From Klebsiella indica (GTDB taxonomy: Bacteria > Pseudomonadota > Gammaproteobacteria > Enterobacterales > Enterobacteriaceae), in the NCBI RefSeq assembly GCF_005860775.1, contig NZ_VCHQ01000005.1, positions 124,001-188,000 on the forward strand: a stretch of 64,000 nucleotides of DNA, read 5' to 3'. The translations under genes and the position numbers were made by a program. Numbering within the stretch: position 1 is the stretch's first letter; each line of letters starts with the position of its first letter. The notes below the pieces were generated by a model. That model was given only the letters and a program-made list of their open reading frames with translations, was not told the origin of the DNA and did no database searches. Positions 1 through 8,431 of the stretch are shown piece after piece.

Positions 1-572
1 GCCCGTTCGTGAGCGGGCTGACGCTCGACGATCTGCAACAGCGCTTTACCGAACAGCCGGTTGTCCGCGCTCACTTCGATCAAACCCGGACGATTAAGGA
101 TCTGCCGCAGCCGCTGCGATCCCAGGGCAGGATGCTGATCGCTCGCGACCAGGGGCTGCTGTGGGATCAAACCGCCCCGTTCCCGATGCAACTGCTGCTG
201 GACGACAAACGGATGGTACAGGTGATCAACGGCCAGCCGCCGCAGGTCATCACCGCCGAAAACAACCCGCAGATGTTCCAGTTTAATCACCTGCTGCGCG
301 CGCTGTTCCAGGCTGACCGCAGCGTGCTGGAGCAGAACTTCCGCGTCGATTTCGCCGATAAAGGCGAGGGACGCTGGACGCTGCGACTGACGCCGATCAC
401 CACGCCGCTGGACAAGATTTTCGCCACGATTGACCTGGCCGGACAAACGTATCTGGAGTCAATCCAACTGAATGATAAACAAGGCGATCGCACGGATATC
501 GCACTCACTCAACACCAACTGACGCCCGCTCAACTGACCGATGACGAACGCCAACGTTTTACCGCGCAATAG
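1..572 (+). CDS. LolA-like outer-membrane lipoprotein carrier of the APE cluster (5' partial)
   Basis: The frame is open to the left edge of the window, so the start codon and most of the signal peptide are missing; the residues PFVSG just before LTLDDLQ look like the end of a signal sequence. About 187 residues remain. The mature part (LQQRF near the start, RAHFDQTRTI, then alternating strands with GLLWDQTAPF) follows the LolA fold pattern: a periplasmic half-barrel that carries lipoproteins or lipids. In aryl-polyene clusters such a LolA homologue is next to an MMPL exporter and is thought to help move the polyene lipid to the outer membrane; that role is inferred. Its 3' end overlaps the next gene by 32 bases. 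Confidence 0.85.
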   Translation, partial: PFVSGLTLDDLQQRFTEQPVVRAHFDQTRTIKDLPQPLRSQGRMLIARDQGLLWDQTAPFPMQLLLDDKRMVQVINGQPPQVITAENNPQMFQFNHLLRALFQADRSVLEQNFRVDFADKGEGRWTLRLTPITTPLDKIFATIDLAGQTYLESIQLNDKQGDRTDIALTQHQLTPAQLTDDERQRFTAQ

Positions 573-2865
573 CCGTAAAAGCCTCGCGCTGCTATGGGGT
601 GTCGCCTGCCTGATTATGTTGGGCGCATTGCTGACGCTGCTGCCCCAGTCACGGCTGAACAGCAGCGTGCTGGCAATGCTGCCAAAACAGGCTTTAGGGA
701 ATATTCCGCCTGGCCTGAACGACGGTTTCATGCAGCGCCTCGACCAACAGCTGGTCTGGCTGGTAAGCCCGGGTAAACAGGCCGATCCGCAGGTGGCGCG
801 CGACTGGCTCGCGCTGTTGCAAAAATCCCACGCGCTGGCGGACGTCAAAGGCCCGATGGACGCCGACAGCCAGCAGGCATGGGGCGCCTTTTTCTGGCAG
901 CATCGCAACGGCCTGATCGATGAGGCCACCCGCGCTCGTCTGCAAAACGGCGGCGACGCGCAGGCGCAGTGGATTCTGTCTCAGCTGTATTCCGCCTTCT
1001 CCGGGGTGAGCGGTAAAGAGCTGCAAAACGATCCGCTGATGCTGATGCGCGGTTCGCAGCTGGCGATGGCGAAAAACGGCCAGCGTCTGCGGCTGATGGA
1101 CGGCTGGCTGGTCACTCAGGATGAGCAGGGGCACTACTGGTATCTGCTGCACGGCGAGCTGGCCGGTTCGTCGTTTGATATGCAGCAAACGCACCAGCTC
1201 GTCACCACGCTCAGCGCGCTGGAAGGTGAACTAAAAACGCGTTATCCGCAGGCGCAGCTGCTGTCGCGCGGTACGGTTTTTTACAGTGATTACGCCAGCC
1301 AGCAGGCGAAACAGGATATCTCCACCCTTGGCGTGGCGACGGTTCTGGGCGTGATTCTGCTGATCGTGGCGGTCTTTCGCTCGCTGCGCCCGCTGCTGCT
1401 GTGCCTGATATCGATTGGCGTCGGCGCGCTGGCCGGAACCGTCGTCACCCTGCTGATTTTCGGCGAGCTGCATCTGATGACGCTGGTGATGAGCATGAGC
1501 ATCATCGGTATTTCGGCCGACTATACGCTTTATTACCTGACCGAGCGCATGGTGCACGGCAACGACGCGTCGCCGTGGCAGAGCCTCGCCAAAGTGCGCA
1601 ACGCCCTGCTGCTGGCGCTGCTGACCACCGTCGCGGCGTATCTGATCATGATGCTCGCCCCTTTCCCCGGCATTCGCCAGATGGCGGTATTTGCCGCCGT
1701 GGGATTAAGCGCCTCCTGCCTGACGGTCATTTTCTGGCATCCGTGGCTGTGTCGCGGGCTGCCTGTGCGCCCCGTTCCGGCAATGGTGCTGATGTTGCGC
1801 TGGCTGGCGGCGTGGCGGCGCAATAAAAAACTGTCCATCGGCCTGCCGGTGGCGCTGGCGATCTTCTCGCTGGCGGGCATCGCAACGCTGCATGTGGATG
1901 ACGATATTTCACAGCTACAGGCGCTGCCGCAGCAGATTCTGGCGCAGGAAAAAGCGATCACCGCCCTGACCGGGCAGAGCGTCGATCAGAAATGGTTTGT
2001 GGTTTACGGTCAGTCCGCACAGCAAACGCTGGAGCGGCTGGAAGCCTTTACCCCTGCGCTGGAACAGGCAAAACGTGACGGGCTGCTCAACGGCTATCGC
2101 ACGCTTCCGATCAACTCGCTCGCCCGTCAGCAGCAGGATCTGAAGCTACTGAAAAACGCCGCTCCGGCGGTGAGCCGCGCGCTACAGAATGCCGGGCTTT
2201 CCACGGTTAACCCGGATCTGAACGCCATGCCGGTAACGGTGGACGCCTGGCTTGCCAGCCCGGCCAGCGAAGGCTGGCGGCTGCTGTGGCTGACGCGGGA
2301 AAATGGCGAAAGCGGCGTGCTGGTGCCGGTAGACGGCGTGAAGCGAAGCGCCGCGCTGAACGCCCTCGCCACGCAATATTCCGGCGTGGCGTGGGTTGAC
2401 CGAAAAAGCACCTTCGACACGCTGTTCGCCCTCTATCGCAATGTGCTGACGGGACTGCTGTTTGTGGCGCTGGCGGTCATTGCCTGCGGCGCGATGATCA
2501 GGCTTGGCTGGCGCAAAGGGCTGGTAAGCCTGGTGCCGTCAGTGCTGTCGCTGGGCTGCGGTCTGGCGGCACTGACATTGAGCGGCCATGCGGTCAATCT
2601 GTTCTCGCTATTAGCGCTGGTGCTGGTGCTGGGGATTGGCATCAACTATACGCTGTTTTTCAGCAACCCACGCGGAACGCCGCTGACCTCGCTGCTGGCG
2701 ATTACGCTGGCGATGATGACCACGCTGCTGACCCTCGGCATGCTGGTCTTTAGCGCCACCCAGGCCATCAGCAGTTTCGGTATCGTACTGGTCAGCGGGA
2801 TTTTCACCGCATTTCTGTTATCGCCTCTGGCAATGCCCGGTAAAAAAGAGAAAAAAAGAAGATGA
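541..2865 (+). CDS. MMPL/RND-type exporter of the aryl-polyene cluster
   Basis: 774 residues with an N-terminal transmembrane helix (about 13-33), a large periplasmic domain, a bundle of helices around 265-400, a second periplasmic domain and a second helical bundle around 640-760. This duplicated arrangement is the MMPL/'predicted exporter' architecture. It lies between the LolA-like gene and a lipoprotein gene inside the APE operon, so export of the aryl-polyene lipid from the inner membrane is the likely role (known for cluster homologues only by association). It starts inside the end of the LolA gene, and its stop overlaps the next ATG (ATGA). Confidence 0.85.
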   Translation: MTNANVLPRNSRKSLALLWGVACLIMLGALLTLLPQSRLNSSVLAMLPKQALGNIPPGLNDGFMQRLDQQLVWLVSPGKQADPQVARDWLALLQKSHALADVKGPMDADSQQAWGAFFWQHRNGLIDEATRARLQNGGDAQAQWILSQLYSAFSGVSGKELQNDPLMLMRGSQLAMAKNGQRLRLMDGWLVTQDEQGHYWYLLHGELAGSSFDMQQTHQLVTTLSALEGELKTRYPQAQLLSRGTVFYSDYASQQAKQDISTLGVATVLGVILLIVAVFRSLRPLLLCLISIGVGALAGTVVTLLIFGELHLMTLVMSMSIIGISADYTLYYLTERMVHGNDASPWQSLAKVRNALLLALLTTVAAYLIMMLAPFPGIRQMAVFAAVGLSASCLTVIFWHPWLCRGLPVRPVPAMVLMLRWLAAWRRNKKLSIGLPVALAIFSLAGIATLHVDDDISQLQALPQQILAQEKAITALTGQSVDQKWFVVYGQSAQQTLERLEAFTPALEQAKRDGLLNGYRTLPINSLARQQQDLKLLKNAAPAVSRALQNAGLSTVNPDLNAMPVTVDAWLASPASEGWRLLWLTRENGESGVLVPVDGVKRSAALNALATQYSGVAWVDRKSTFDTLFALYRNVLTGLLFVALAVIACGAMIRLGWRKGLVSLVPSVLSLGCGLAALTLSGHAVNLFSLLALVLVLGIGINYTLFFSNPRGTPLTSLLAITLAMMTTLLTLGMLVFSATQAISSFGIVLVSGIFTAFLLSPLAMPGKKEKKRR

Positions 2866-3539
2866 TCAAACAAACAGCGCGCTGGTTGAGACACCTTTTG
2901 CCGGATGGCGGCTTTGCCTTATCCGGCCTACGCCAGCGCACAAACCGCAGGCCGGATAAGCGTAGTGCCATCCGGCTGTTTCTGCTGATGACCGCAGCGC
3001 TCATTCTGACCGGATGCAGCCACTCGCAGAAAGCGCCGGAAGGCCGCCCGCAGGCGTGGCTGGAACCCGGCGCGCGCGTCACGCTGCCTGCGCCGGGCAT
3101 CTCTCCGGCGGTCAGTTCGCAACAACTGCTCACCGGCAGCTTTAACGGCAAAACCCAGTCGCTGCTGGTGATGCTCAATGCCGACGAGCAAAAAATCACC
3201 CTTGCCGGACTGTCGTCGGTTGGCATCCGCCTGTTCCTTGTCACCTATGATGAGAAAGGGCTGCACACCGAGCAGTCCATCGTGGTGCCGCAGCTACCGC
3301 CCGCCAGCCAGGTTCTGGCCGACGTGATGCTCAGCCACTGGCCGATTAGCGCCTGGCAGCCGCAGTTGCCGACGGGCTGGACGCTCACCGACAACGGCGA
3401 CAAACGCGAGCTGCGCAATGCCAGCGGTAAGCTGGTGACGGAAATTATCTATCTGAACCGCAAAGGCAAACGCGAGCCGATCAGCATTGAGCAGCATGTG
3501 TTCAAATACCACATCACCATTCAATATCTGGGTGACTGA
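2862..3539 (+). CDS. DUF3261-type lipoprotein of the aryl-polyene cluster, with an in-frame BIME insertion
   Basis: 225 residues. The lipobox LTGC near residues 49-52, preceded by the hydrophobic run LFLLMTAALI, marks an outer-membrane lipoprotein. The ATG at 2862 overlaps the upstream stop (ATGA), which supports translational coupling. Between MIKQTARWLRHL and RLFLLM the reading frame runs through a perfect REP pair (2900-2976), so about 26 residues of the N-region are encoded by repeat DNA. The signal would then have an unusually long, basic N-region; alternatively translation may begin downstream, for example at ATG 2988. The body resembles DUF3261 proteins found in APE clusters; its function is unknown. 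Confidence 0.75.
   Translation: MIKQTARWLRHLLPDGGFALSGLRQRTNRRPDKRSAIRLFLLMTAALILTGCSHSQKAPEGRPQAWLEPGARVTLPAPGISPAVSSQQLLTGSFNGKTQSLLVMLNADEQKITLAGLSSVGIRLFLVTYDEKGLHTEQSIVVPQLPPASQVLADVMLSHWPISAWQPQLPTGWTLTDNGDKRELRNASGKLVTEIIYLNRKGKREPISIEQHVFKYHITIQYLGD
2900..2976. repeat. BIME (pair of inverted REP elements) inside a coding region
   Basis: GCCGGATGGCGGC at 2900-2912 continues to TTATCCGGCCTA at 2930. An inverted copy, GCCGGATAAGCG ... TGCCATCCGGC, occupies 2951-2976. Both match the enterobacterial REP consensus, with a short linker. REPs are normally extragenic; this pair lies within the N-terminal codons of the lipoprotein gene and keeps the frame open. Confidence 0.93.
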
Positions 3540-3540
3540 T

Positions 3541-4710
3541 ATGATCTATATTTCTGCGGTCGGTATGATCAACGCGCTGGGCAACGATACGGATGAGATC
3601 GCCACGAACCTGACGCGCGGCGTGGCGCCTGGCATGCGCCCTCGCTCCGGCTGGCTACAGGGGCATCCACAGGCGGTGCTCGCCGGTGTTGACGGCGAAC
3701 TGCCCGCCATCCCCGATGACTTTGCCGCTCACCGTTCGCGCAACAATCAGCTGCTGCTGGCCGCGCTCGCGCAGATCCAGCCCCGGGTGGATGAAGCCAT
3801 CGCGCAGTATGGCCGCGATCGCGTCGCCGTGGTGCTCGGCACCAGCACCTCCGGCCTCGACGAAGGTGATGCCCATGTCAACCTGACGCTAAACGGCCAG
3901 GAAAGCCTCTCCTGGCAGTACCCGCAGCAGGAGCTGGGCGACCCGTCGCGCTTTCTCAGCCACTGGCTGGCGCTTGATGGCCCGGCGTTTACCCTTTCCA
4001 CCGCCTGTTCCTCCAGCGCCAGAGCGATCATCAGCGGACGCCGACTGATCGAAGCTGGTCTGGCGGACGTGGCGATTGTCGGCGGCGCGGACACCTTAAG
4101 CCGGATGCCGATTAACGGCTTCCACAGCCTGGAGTCGCTCTCTCCAACGCGATGCCTGCCGTTCGGCCGGGATCGCAGCGGCATTACCATCGGCGAAGGG
4201 GCCGCGCTGATACTGCTGACCCGCGAACCACAGCCTGTCGCGCTGCTGGGCGTCGGCGAGTCCAGCGACGCGTACCATATTTCCGCGCCGCATCCGCAAG
4301 GTGAAGGCGCGATTCGCGCGATTACCCAGGCGCTCAATGACGCAGGCATCACGCCGACGCAGGTGGGTTATATCAACCTGCACGGCACCGCCACGCCGCT
4401 CAACGACCAGATCGAATCGAAAGTCGTGAGTGAACTGTTTGGCGAGAATGTGCCCTGTAGCTCCACCAAACATCTGACCGGGCACACACTGGGCGCAGCG
4501 GGAATCACCGAAGCCGCCCTCAGCATGTTGATTCTGCAACGCGACTTGCCGCTGCCGCCGCAGGATTTCAGCGATTCGCCGCGTGACCCGGCGTTGCCGC
4601 GCTGCGGCATCATCGAACAACCGCGCGCGCTTGAACGCCCGGTGATCTTATCTAACTCGTTCGCCTTTGGCGGCAACAACGCCAGCATTCTGCTCGGGAG
4701 GGTTTTATGA
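3541..4710 (+). CDS. apeO: Beta-ketoacyl-ACP synthase (APE ketosynthase)
   Basis: 389 residues counted from ATG 3541 (MIYISAVGMINALG), the usual thiolase-fold N-terminus; a longer frame upstream overlaps the lipoprotein gene and is unlikely. The catalytic triad is visible: Cys156 in STACSSS, His281 in LHGTATP and His315 in LTGHTLGAAG. It condenses malonyl-ACP with the growing aryl-polyene chain in the cytoplasm. It is followed by dehydratase, ketoreductase and a second ketosynthase, the order seen in E. coli CFT073/O157 APE clusters. The symbol follows the APE nomenclature and is assigned by position. The stop overlaps the next start (ATGA). Confidence 0.85.
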   Translation: MIYISAVGMINALGNDTDEIATNLTRGVAPGMRPRSGWLQGHPQAVLAGVDGELPAIPDDFAAHRSRNNQLLLAALAQIQPRVDEAIAQYGRDRVAVVLGTSTSGLDEGDAHVNLTLNGQESLSWQYPQQELGDPSRFLSHWLALDGPAFTLSTACSSSARAIISGRRLIEAGLADVAIVGGADTLSRMPINGFHSLESLSPTRCLPFGRDRSGITIGEGAALILLTREPQPVALLGVGESSDAYHISAPHPQGEGAIRAITQALNDAGITPTQVGYINLHGTATPLNDQIESKVVSELFGENVPCSSTKHLTGHTLGAAGITEAALSMLILQRDLPLPPQDFSDSPRDPALPRCGIIEQPRALERPVILSNSFAFGGNNASILLGRVL

Positions 4711-5183
4711 GTCGCTATTTATCACCCGGCGAGTATCTGCCGCATGACGCCCCCATGTTGCTGCTCGAAGACGTCGAGTGCGTCACGGACGAGTCCGCCG
4801 CCTGCCGCGTCACCGTAGCGCCAGGCGGCGTGCTGGCCCCGTTTCTTGACCCGCAGGGCAATCTGCCCGGCTGGTTCGCGCTGGAACTGATGGCGCAAAC
4901 CGTCGGCGTCTGGTCAGGCTGGCATCGTCATCAACAGGGTCAGAGCGCCATCTCTTTGGGCATGGTGCTCGGCGCGCGTGAACTCGTCTGCGCCGCAGGC
5001 GCCCTCCCCGCCGGGGAAACGCTGACCATCAGAGCCACATTACTCATGCAGGATGAGCGTTTCGGCAGCTTTGAATGCACAATCGACGTGGGGGATAACA
5101 CGCTGGCGACAGGCCGCGTAAATACGTTCCAGCCCACGCAGGAAGAACTCACCACGCTATTTCAACAGGGAGCTGCAACATGA
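4707..5183 (+). CDS. apeP: 3-hydroxyacyl-ACP dehydratase (hotdog fold), aryl-polyene cluster
   Basis: 158 residues. It resembles the FabA/FabZ-like hotdog dehydratases of APE clusters: LPHDAPMLLLEDV at the N-terminus (the His-Asp start typical of the family), a central helix region GWFALELMAQTVGVW, and a terminal strand ending in GRVNTFQP. It removes water from the beta-hydroxyacyl-ACP intermediate to build conjugated double bonds. It is coupled to the ketosynthase upstream and the ketoreductase downstream by ATGA overlaps. The symbol is positional. Confidence 0.82.
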   Translation: MSRYLSPGEYLPHDAPMLLLEDVECVTDESAACRVTVAPGGVLAPFLDPQGNLPGWFALELMAQTVGVWSGWHRHQQGQSAISLGMVLGARELVCAAGALPAGETLTIRATLLMQDERFGSFECTIDVGDNTLATGRVNTFQPTQEELTTLFQQGAAT

Positions 5184-5911
5184 GTCGTTCCGTTCTGGTT
5201 ACCGGGGCCAGCAAAGGCATCGGTCGCGCCATCGCCCGTCAACTGGCGGCTGACGGCTTTGTTGTCGGGGTTCACTATCACCGTGACGCGCAGGGCGCGC
5301 AAGAAACGCTGGACGCCATTCTCGCCGTCGGCGGCGCAGGCCGTCTGCTCAGTTTTGACGTCGCCAGTCGCGAGCAGTGCCGCGAGGTGCTGGAGCAGGA
5401 TATCGACGCGCATGGCCCGTGGTATGGCGTGGTCAGCAACGCCGGGATCACCCGCGACGCCGCCTTTCCGGCGCTGAGCGACGACGACTGGGATGCCGTG
5501 ATCCACACCAATCTCGACAGCTTTTACAATGTGATTCAGCCGTGCATCATGCCGATGATTAGCGCACGTCAGGGTGGACGGATCATTACCCTGTCATCCG
5601 TTTCCGGCGTGATGGGCAACCGTGGTCAGGTTAACTACAGCGCCGCAAAAGCGGGCATTATCGGTGCGACAAAAGCGCTGGCGATTGAGCTGGCAAAACG
5701 TAAAATCACCGTCAACTGCATCGCGCCGGGGCTGATTGACACCGGCATGATCGCAATGGAAGAGGCCGCGCTGAAAGAGGCGATGTCCATCATCCCAATG
5801 AAACGTATGGGCCAGGCAGATGAAGTAGCAGGGCTGGCCAGTTATTTAATGTCGGATATTGCGGGTTACGTTACCCGCCAGGTCATATCCATCAATGGAG
5901 GGATGTTATGA
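5180..5911 (+). CDS. apeQ: 3-ketoacyl-ACP reductase (FabG-like SDR), aryl-polyene cluster
   Basis: 243 residues, a classical short-chain dehydrogenase: the NADPH motif TGASKGIGRA at 8-17, NAG at 87-89, catalytic Ser near 140, Tyr153 and Lys157 (YSAAK), and the C-terminal SINGGML typical of FabG. It reduces the beta-keto group after each condensation in polyene assembly. The ATG at 5180 overlaps the dehydratase stop, and the stop overlaps the next ketosynthase start, so the four enzymes are one translational unit. Confidence 0.87.
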   Translation: MSRSVLVTGASKGIGRAIARQLAADGFVVGVHYHRDAQGAQETLDAILAVGGAGRLLSFDVASREQCREVLEQDIDAHGPWYGVVSNAGITRDAAFPALSDDDWDAVIHTNLDSFYNVIQPCIMPMISARQGGRIITLSSVSGVMGNRGQVNYSAAKAGIIGATKALAIELAKRKITVNCIAPGLIDTGMIAMEEAALKEAMSIIPMKRMGQADEVAGLASYLMSDIAGYVTRQVISINGGML

Positions 5912-7137
5912 CGCGTCGCGTTGTGATTACAGGCATGGGCGGCGTCACCGCGTTTGGCGAGAACTGGCAGGACGTTTCCACCAGACTGAAAGCTTACGAA
6001 AACGCCGTGCGCCAGATGCCGGAATGGCAGGTTTATGACGGACTGCATACGCTACTTGGCGCGCCAGTCGATGATTTCACCCTACCGGCACACTATACCC
6101 GCAAGCGTATTCGGGCGATGGGCCGCGTGTCGCTCATGTCCACCCGCGCCACCGAACTGGCGCTGGAGCAGGCTGGGCTTATCGACGATACGGTGCTGAC
6201 TAACGGCGAAACCGGAATTGCCTATGGTTCTTCTACCGGCAGTACCGGCCCGGTGAGCGAATTCGCCACCATGCTGACGGAAAAACACACCAACAACATC
6301 ACCGGCACCACTTACGTGCAGATGATGCCGCACACCACCGCCGTCAATACCGGGCTGTTCTTTGGCCTGCGGGGTCGCGTGATCCCGACGTCCAGCGCCT
6401 GCACCTCCGGCAGTCAGGCGATTGGTTATGCCTGGGAAGCGATTCGTCACGGCTACCAGACGGTGATGGTCGCCGGCGGCGCAGAAGAGTTATGCCCGTC
6501 TGAAGCGGCGGTTTTTGACACGCTGTTCGCCACCAGCCAGCGCAATGACGAACCGAAAACGACGCCTTCGCCGTTCGATGAAAAGCGCGACGGCCTGGTG
6601 ATTGGCGAAGGCGCAGGGACGCTGATTCTCGAAGAACTGGAACATGCCAAAGCCCGAGGGGCGACCATTTACGGCGAAATCATCGGCTTTGCCACTAACT
6701 GCGACGCCGCGCATATCACCCAGCCACAGCGTGAAACCATGCAGATTTGCATGGAACAATCGCTGAAAATAGCAGGCTTAAGCGCACGGGATATAGGGTA
6801 CATTTCCGCCCACGGCACGGCGACCGATCGGGGCGATATCGCAGAAAGTCAGGCAACGGCCGCAATTTATAGCGATAATGTGCCGATCTCCTCGCTAAAA
6901 AGCTACTTTGGGCATACCCTTGGCGCCTGCGGGGCACTGGAAGCCTGGATGAGTCTGCAAATGATGCGTGAAGGTTGGTTTGCACCTACGCTAAACTTGA
7001 GTCAGCCGGATACCCAATGTGGCGCGCTGGATTACATCATGGGTGAAGCCCGCAAGATTGATTGTGAATTTTTGCAAAGCAACAACTTTGCGTTTGGCGG
7101 CATCAATACTTCTATCATTATTAAACGTTGGCCCTGA
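5908..7137 (+). CDS. apeR: Beta-ketoacyl-ACP synthase (second APE ketosynthase)
   Basis: 409 residues in the FabF/KAS II style. Catalytic Cys165 in SSACTSGSQ, His302 in SAHGTAT and His336 in YFGHTLGACG are present, and NNFAFGGINTS is at the C-terminus. It is the last biosynthetic gene before acpT, as in E. coli O157/CFT073 clusters. Because the active-site residues are intact it should be a working condensing enzyme, perhaps for a side-chain or starter step; that division of labour is inferred. It is coupled upstream by ATGA, and a single base separates its stop from the acpT start. Confidence 0.85.
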   Translation: MTRRVVITGMGGVTAFGENWQDVSTRLKAYENAVRQMPEWQVYDGLHTLLGAPVDDFTLPAHYTRKRIRAMGRVSLMSTRATELALEQAGLIDDTVLTNGETGIAYGSSTGSTGPVSEFATMLTEKHTNNITGTTYVQMMPHTTAVNTGLFFGLRGRVIPTSSACTSGSQAIGYAWEAIRHGYQTVMVAGGAEELCPSEAAVFDTLFATSQRNDEPKTTPSPFDEKRDGLVIGEGAGTLILEELEHAKARGATIYGEIIGFATNCDAAHITQPQRETMQICMEQSLKIAGLSARDIGYISAHGTATDRGDIAESQATAAIYSDNVPISSLKSYFGHTLGACGALEAWMSLQMMREGWFAPTLNLSQPDTQCGALDYIMGEARKIDCEFLQSNNFAFGGINTSIIIKRWP

Positions 7138-7138
7138 T

Positions 7139-7741
7139 ATGTACCGGATTGTTCTGGGAAAAGTTTCGACACTGAGCACAGGCGCGCTGCCGTCGCCACT
7201 GTACGCACAGGCGCCGCAGGGCGCTCGCCGCGCGCGCTGGCTGGCTGGTCGCATGCTGCTTTCCCACTTCCTGTCACCGCTGCCGGAAATGATCTATGGA
7301 GAGCACGGCAAACCCGCCTTCGCCGCTACAACGCCGCTTTGGTTCAACCTCAGCCACAGCGGCGATAATATCGCTCTGCTGTTAAGTGACGAAGGAGAAG
7401 TGGGTTGCGATATTGAAGTGGTGCGACCACGCAATAACTGGCGTGCGCTGGCCGATACAATTTTTAGCGCAGGTGAACAGGCAGAGATAGAGACCGAACA
7501 GCCAGAAGGACAACTGGCGGCCTTCTGGCGAATCTGGACGCGCAAAGAAGCTATTCTCAAACAGCGTGGCGGCAGTGCCTGGCAGATAAGCGGCATCGAC
7601 AGCGCGCAGCCCTCCGCGCTGTCGCTCAGTCAGATTCAGATAGGCTCACTCAGCCTTGCGGTCTGCACGCCAACGCCATTTCTTTTAACCACCGACAATA
7701 TCAAACAGATTACCCCCGCCGTTTCACTGGCCAGAAAATAG
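7139..7741 (+). CDS. acpT: 4'-phosphopantetheinyl transferase AcpT
   Basis: 200 residues from ATG 7139, one base after the ketosynthase stop. A longer frame reaching back to 7019 would overlap the ketosynthase and is rejected. The Sfp/AcpS-type signatures are clear: GCDIEVV (Mg2+ binding) near residue 90 and WTRKEA near 135, after FNLSHSGD. It transfers phosphopantetheine from CoA to acyl carrier proteins. In E. coli K-12 acpT sits beside nikA without a cognate cluster, and published work links it to the O157-type fatty-acid cluster; here it is still the last gene of that cluster. Its 3' end overlaps the convergent arnF by 32 bases. Confidence 0.92.
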   Translation: MYRIVLGKVSTLSTGALPSPLYAQAPQGARRARWLAGRMLLSHFLSPLPEMIYGEHGKPAFAATTPLWFNLSHSGDNIALLLSDEGEVGCDIEVVRPRNNWRALADTIFSAGEQAEIETEQPEGQLAAFWRIWTRKEAILKQRGGSAWQISGIDSAQPSALSLSQIQIGSLSLAVCTPTPFLLTTDNIKQITPAVSLARK

Positions 7742-8093
7742 TCAGCACCCCGGCGACAATCAACAACACGCCCAGCAGTGATTGCCAGTGGAAAGGCTCA
7801 TGCCAGCCGGGGAGCCAAATCGCGGCGGCCCATACCAGAATGTAGCTCAGGCTTAGCAACGCGTAGGCTTTGGCCAGCGGCAATTGTTGCAGGGCAAAAT
7901 ACCAGCACACCATTGACAACAGATATCCCATAAGGCCGAGCAACAGGCTAAAAGCGCCCGCCCGCAGATGCAGCAGGTGACTGAGGAAGGTGAGTAAATC
8001 CGTCAGCGGAGGTAGCTCGATCATCGCGCTACGCAGCAGTAGCTGCGCGCCGCTCGCCAGACCGACGCTGAATAACGCCCAGATTAACCCCAT
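7710..8093 (-). CDS. arnF: ArnF, subunit of the undecaprenyl-phosphate-L-Ara4N flippase
   Basis: 127 residues starting [17 protein letters not shown], a four-helix small-multidrug-resistance-like membrane protein. Together with ArnE it moves undecaprenyl-phosphate-alpha-L-Ara4N across the inner membrane. The start at 8093 shares a base with the ArnE stop; the longer open frame upstream is read through arnE in another frame and is rejected. It is the last gene of the arn operon and runs tail-to-tail into acpT. Confidence 0.88.
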   Translation of the reverse strand: MGLIWALFSVGLASGAQLLLRSAMIELPPLTDLLTFLSHLLHLRAGAFSLLLGLMGYLLSMVCWYFALQQLPLAKAYALLSLSYILVWAAAIWLPGWHEPFHWQSLLGVLLIVAGVLTIFWPVKRRG

Positions 8094-8431
8094 CAGACGC
8101 CGCTCCCCAGAATAACGATCCCGATGACGATCAGCCCCACGCCAAACCAGTGGCGCCGCGCGACCGGCTCGTGCCAGATCCCCCATGCGGCAAACGTCAC
8201 CCAGACAAAATTGAGGCTCAGCATGGGGTAGGCAATGCTGACCGGGATCGACTGCAACACACTCAGCCATAACAGCATGCTGCCGCCCAGAGAGAGCAGC
8301 GCTAACCCCAGCCAGCCGAAAATATGATGCCCGCGCCGCCCGGATTTAGACGGGCGGGTTGCCTGTTTCTGGCACAGTTGTCCGGCGCAGCTCAGCAGGC
8401 TGGCGAAAACCAGACAGATCCAGACGCTCAT
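8093..8431 (-). CDS. arnE: ArnE, subunit of the undecaprenyl-phosphate-L-Ara4N flippase
   Basis: 112 residues, normal length, with four predicted membrane helices (for example [35 protein letters not shown] and [14 protein letters not shown]). It is the partner of ArnF in flipping the L-Ara4N carrier to the periplasm. It overlaps arnT by 4 bases (ATGA) and abuts arnF, so the flippase subunits and the transferase are translationally coupled. Confidence 0.9.
   Translation of the reverse strand: MSVWICLVFASLLSCAGQLCQKQATRPSKSGRRGHHIFGWLGLALLSLGGSMLLWLSVLQSIPVSIAYPMLSLNFVWVTFAAWGIWHEPVARRHWFGVGLIVIGIVILGSGV

Noticed and set aside
2862-3539. Frameshifted pseudogene interpretation of the lipoprotein gene
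   Set aside because: The frame is open through the BIME and keeps the lipobox and full mature part, so it may still be functional.
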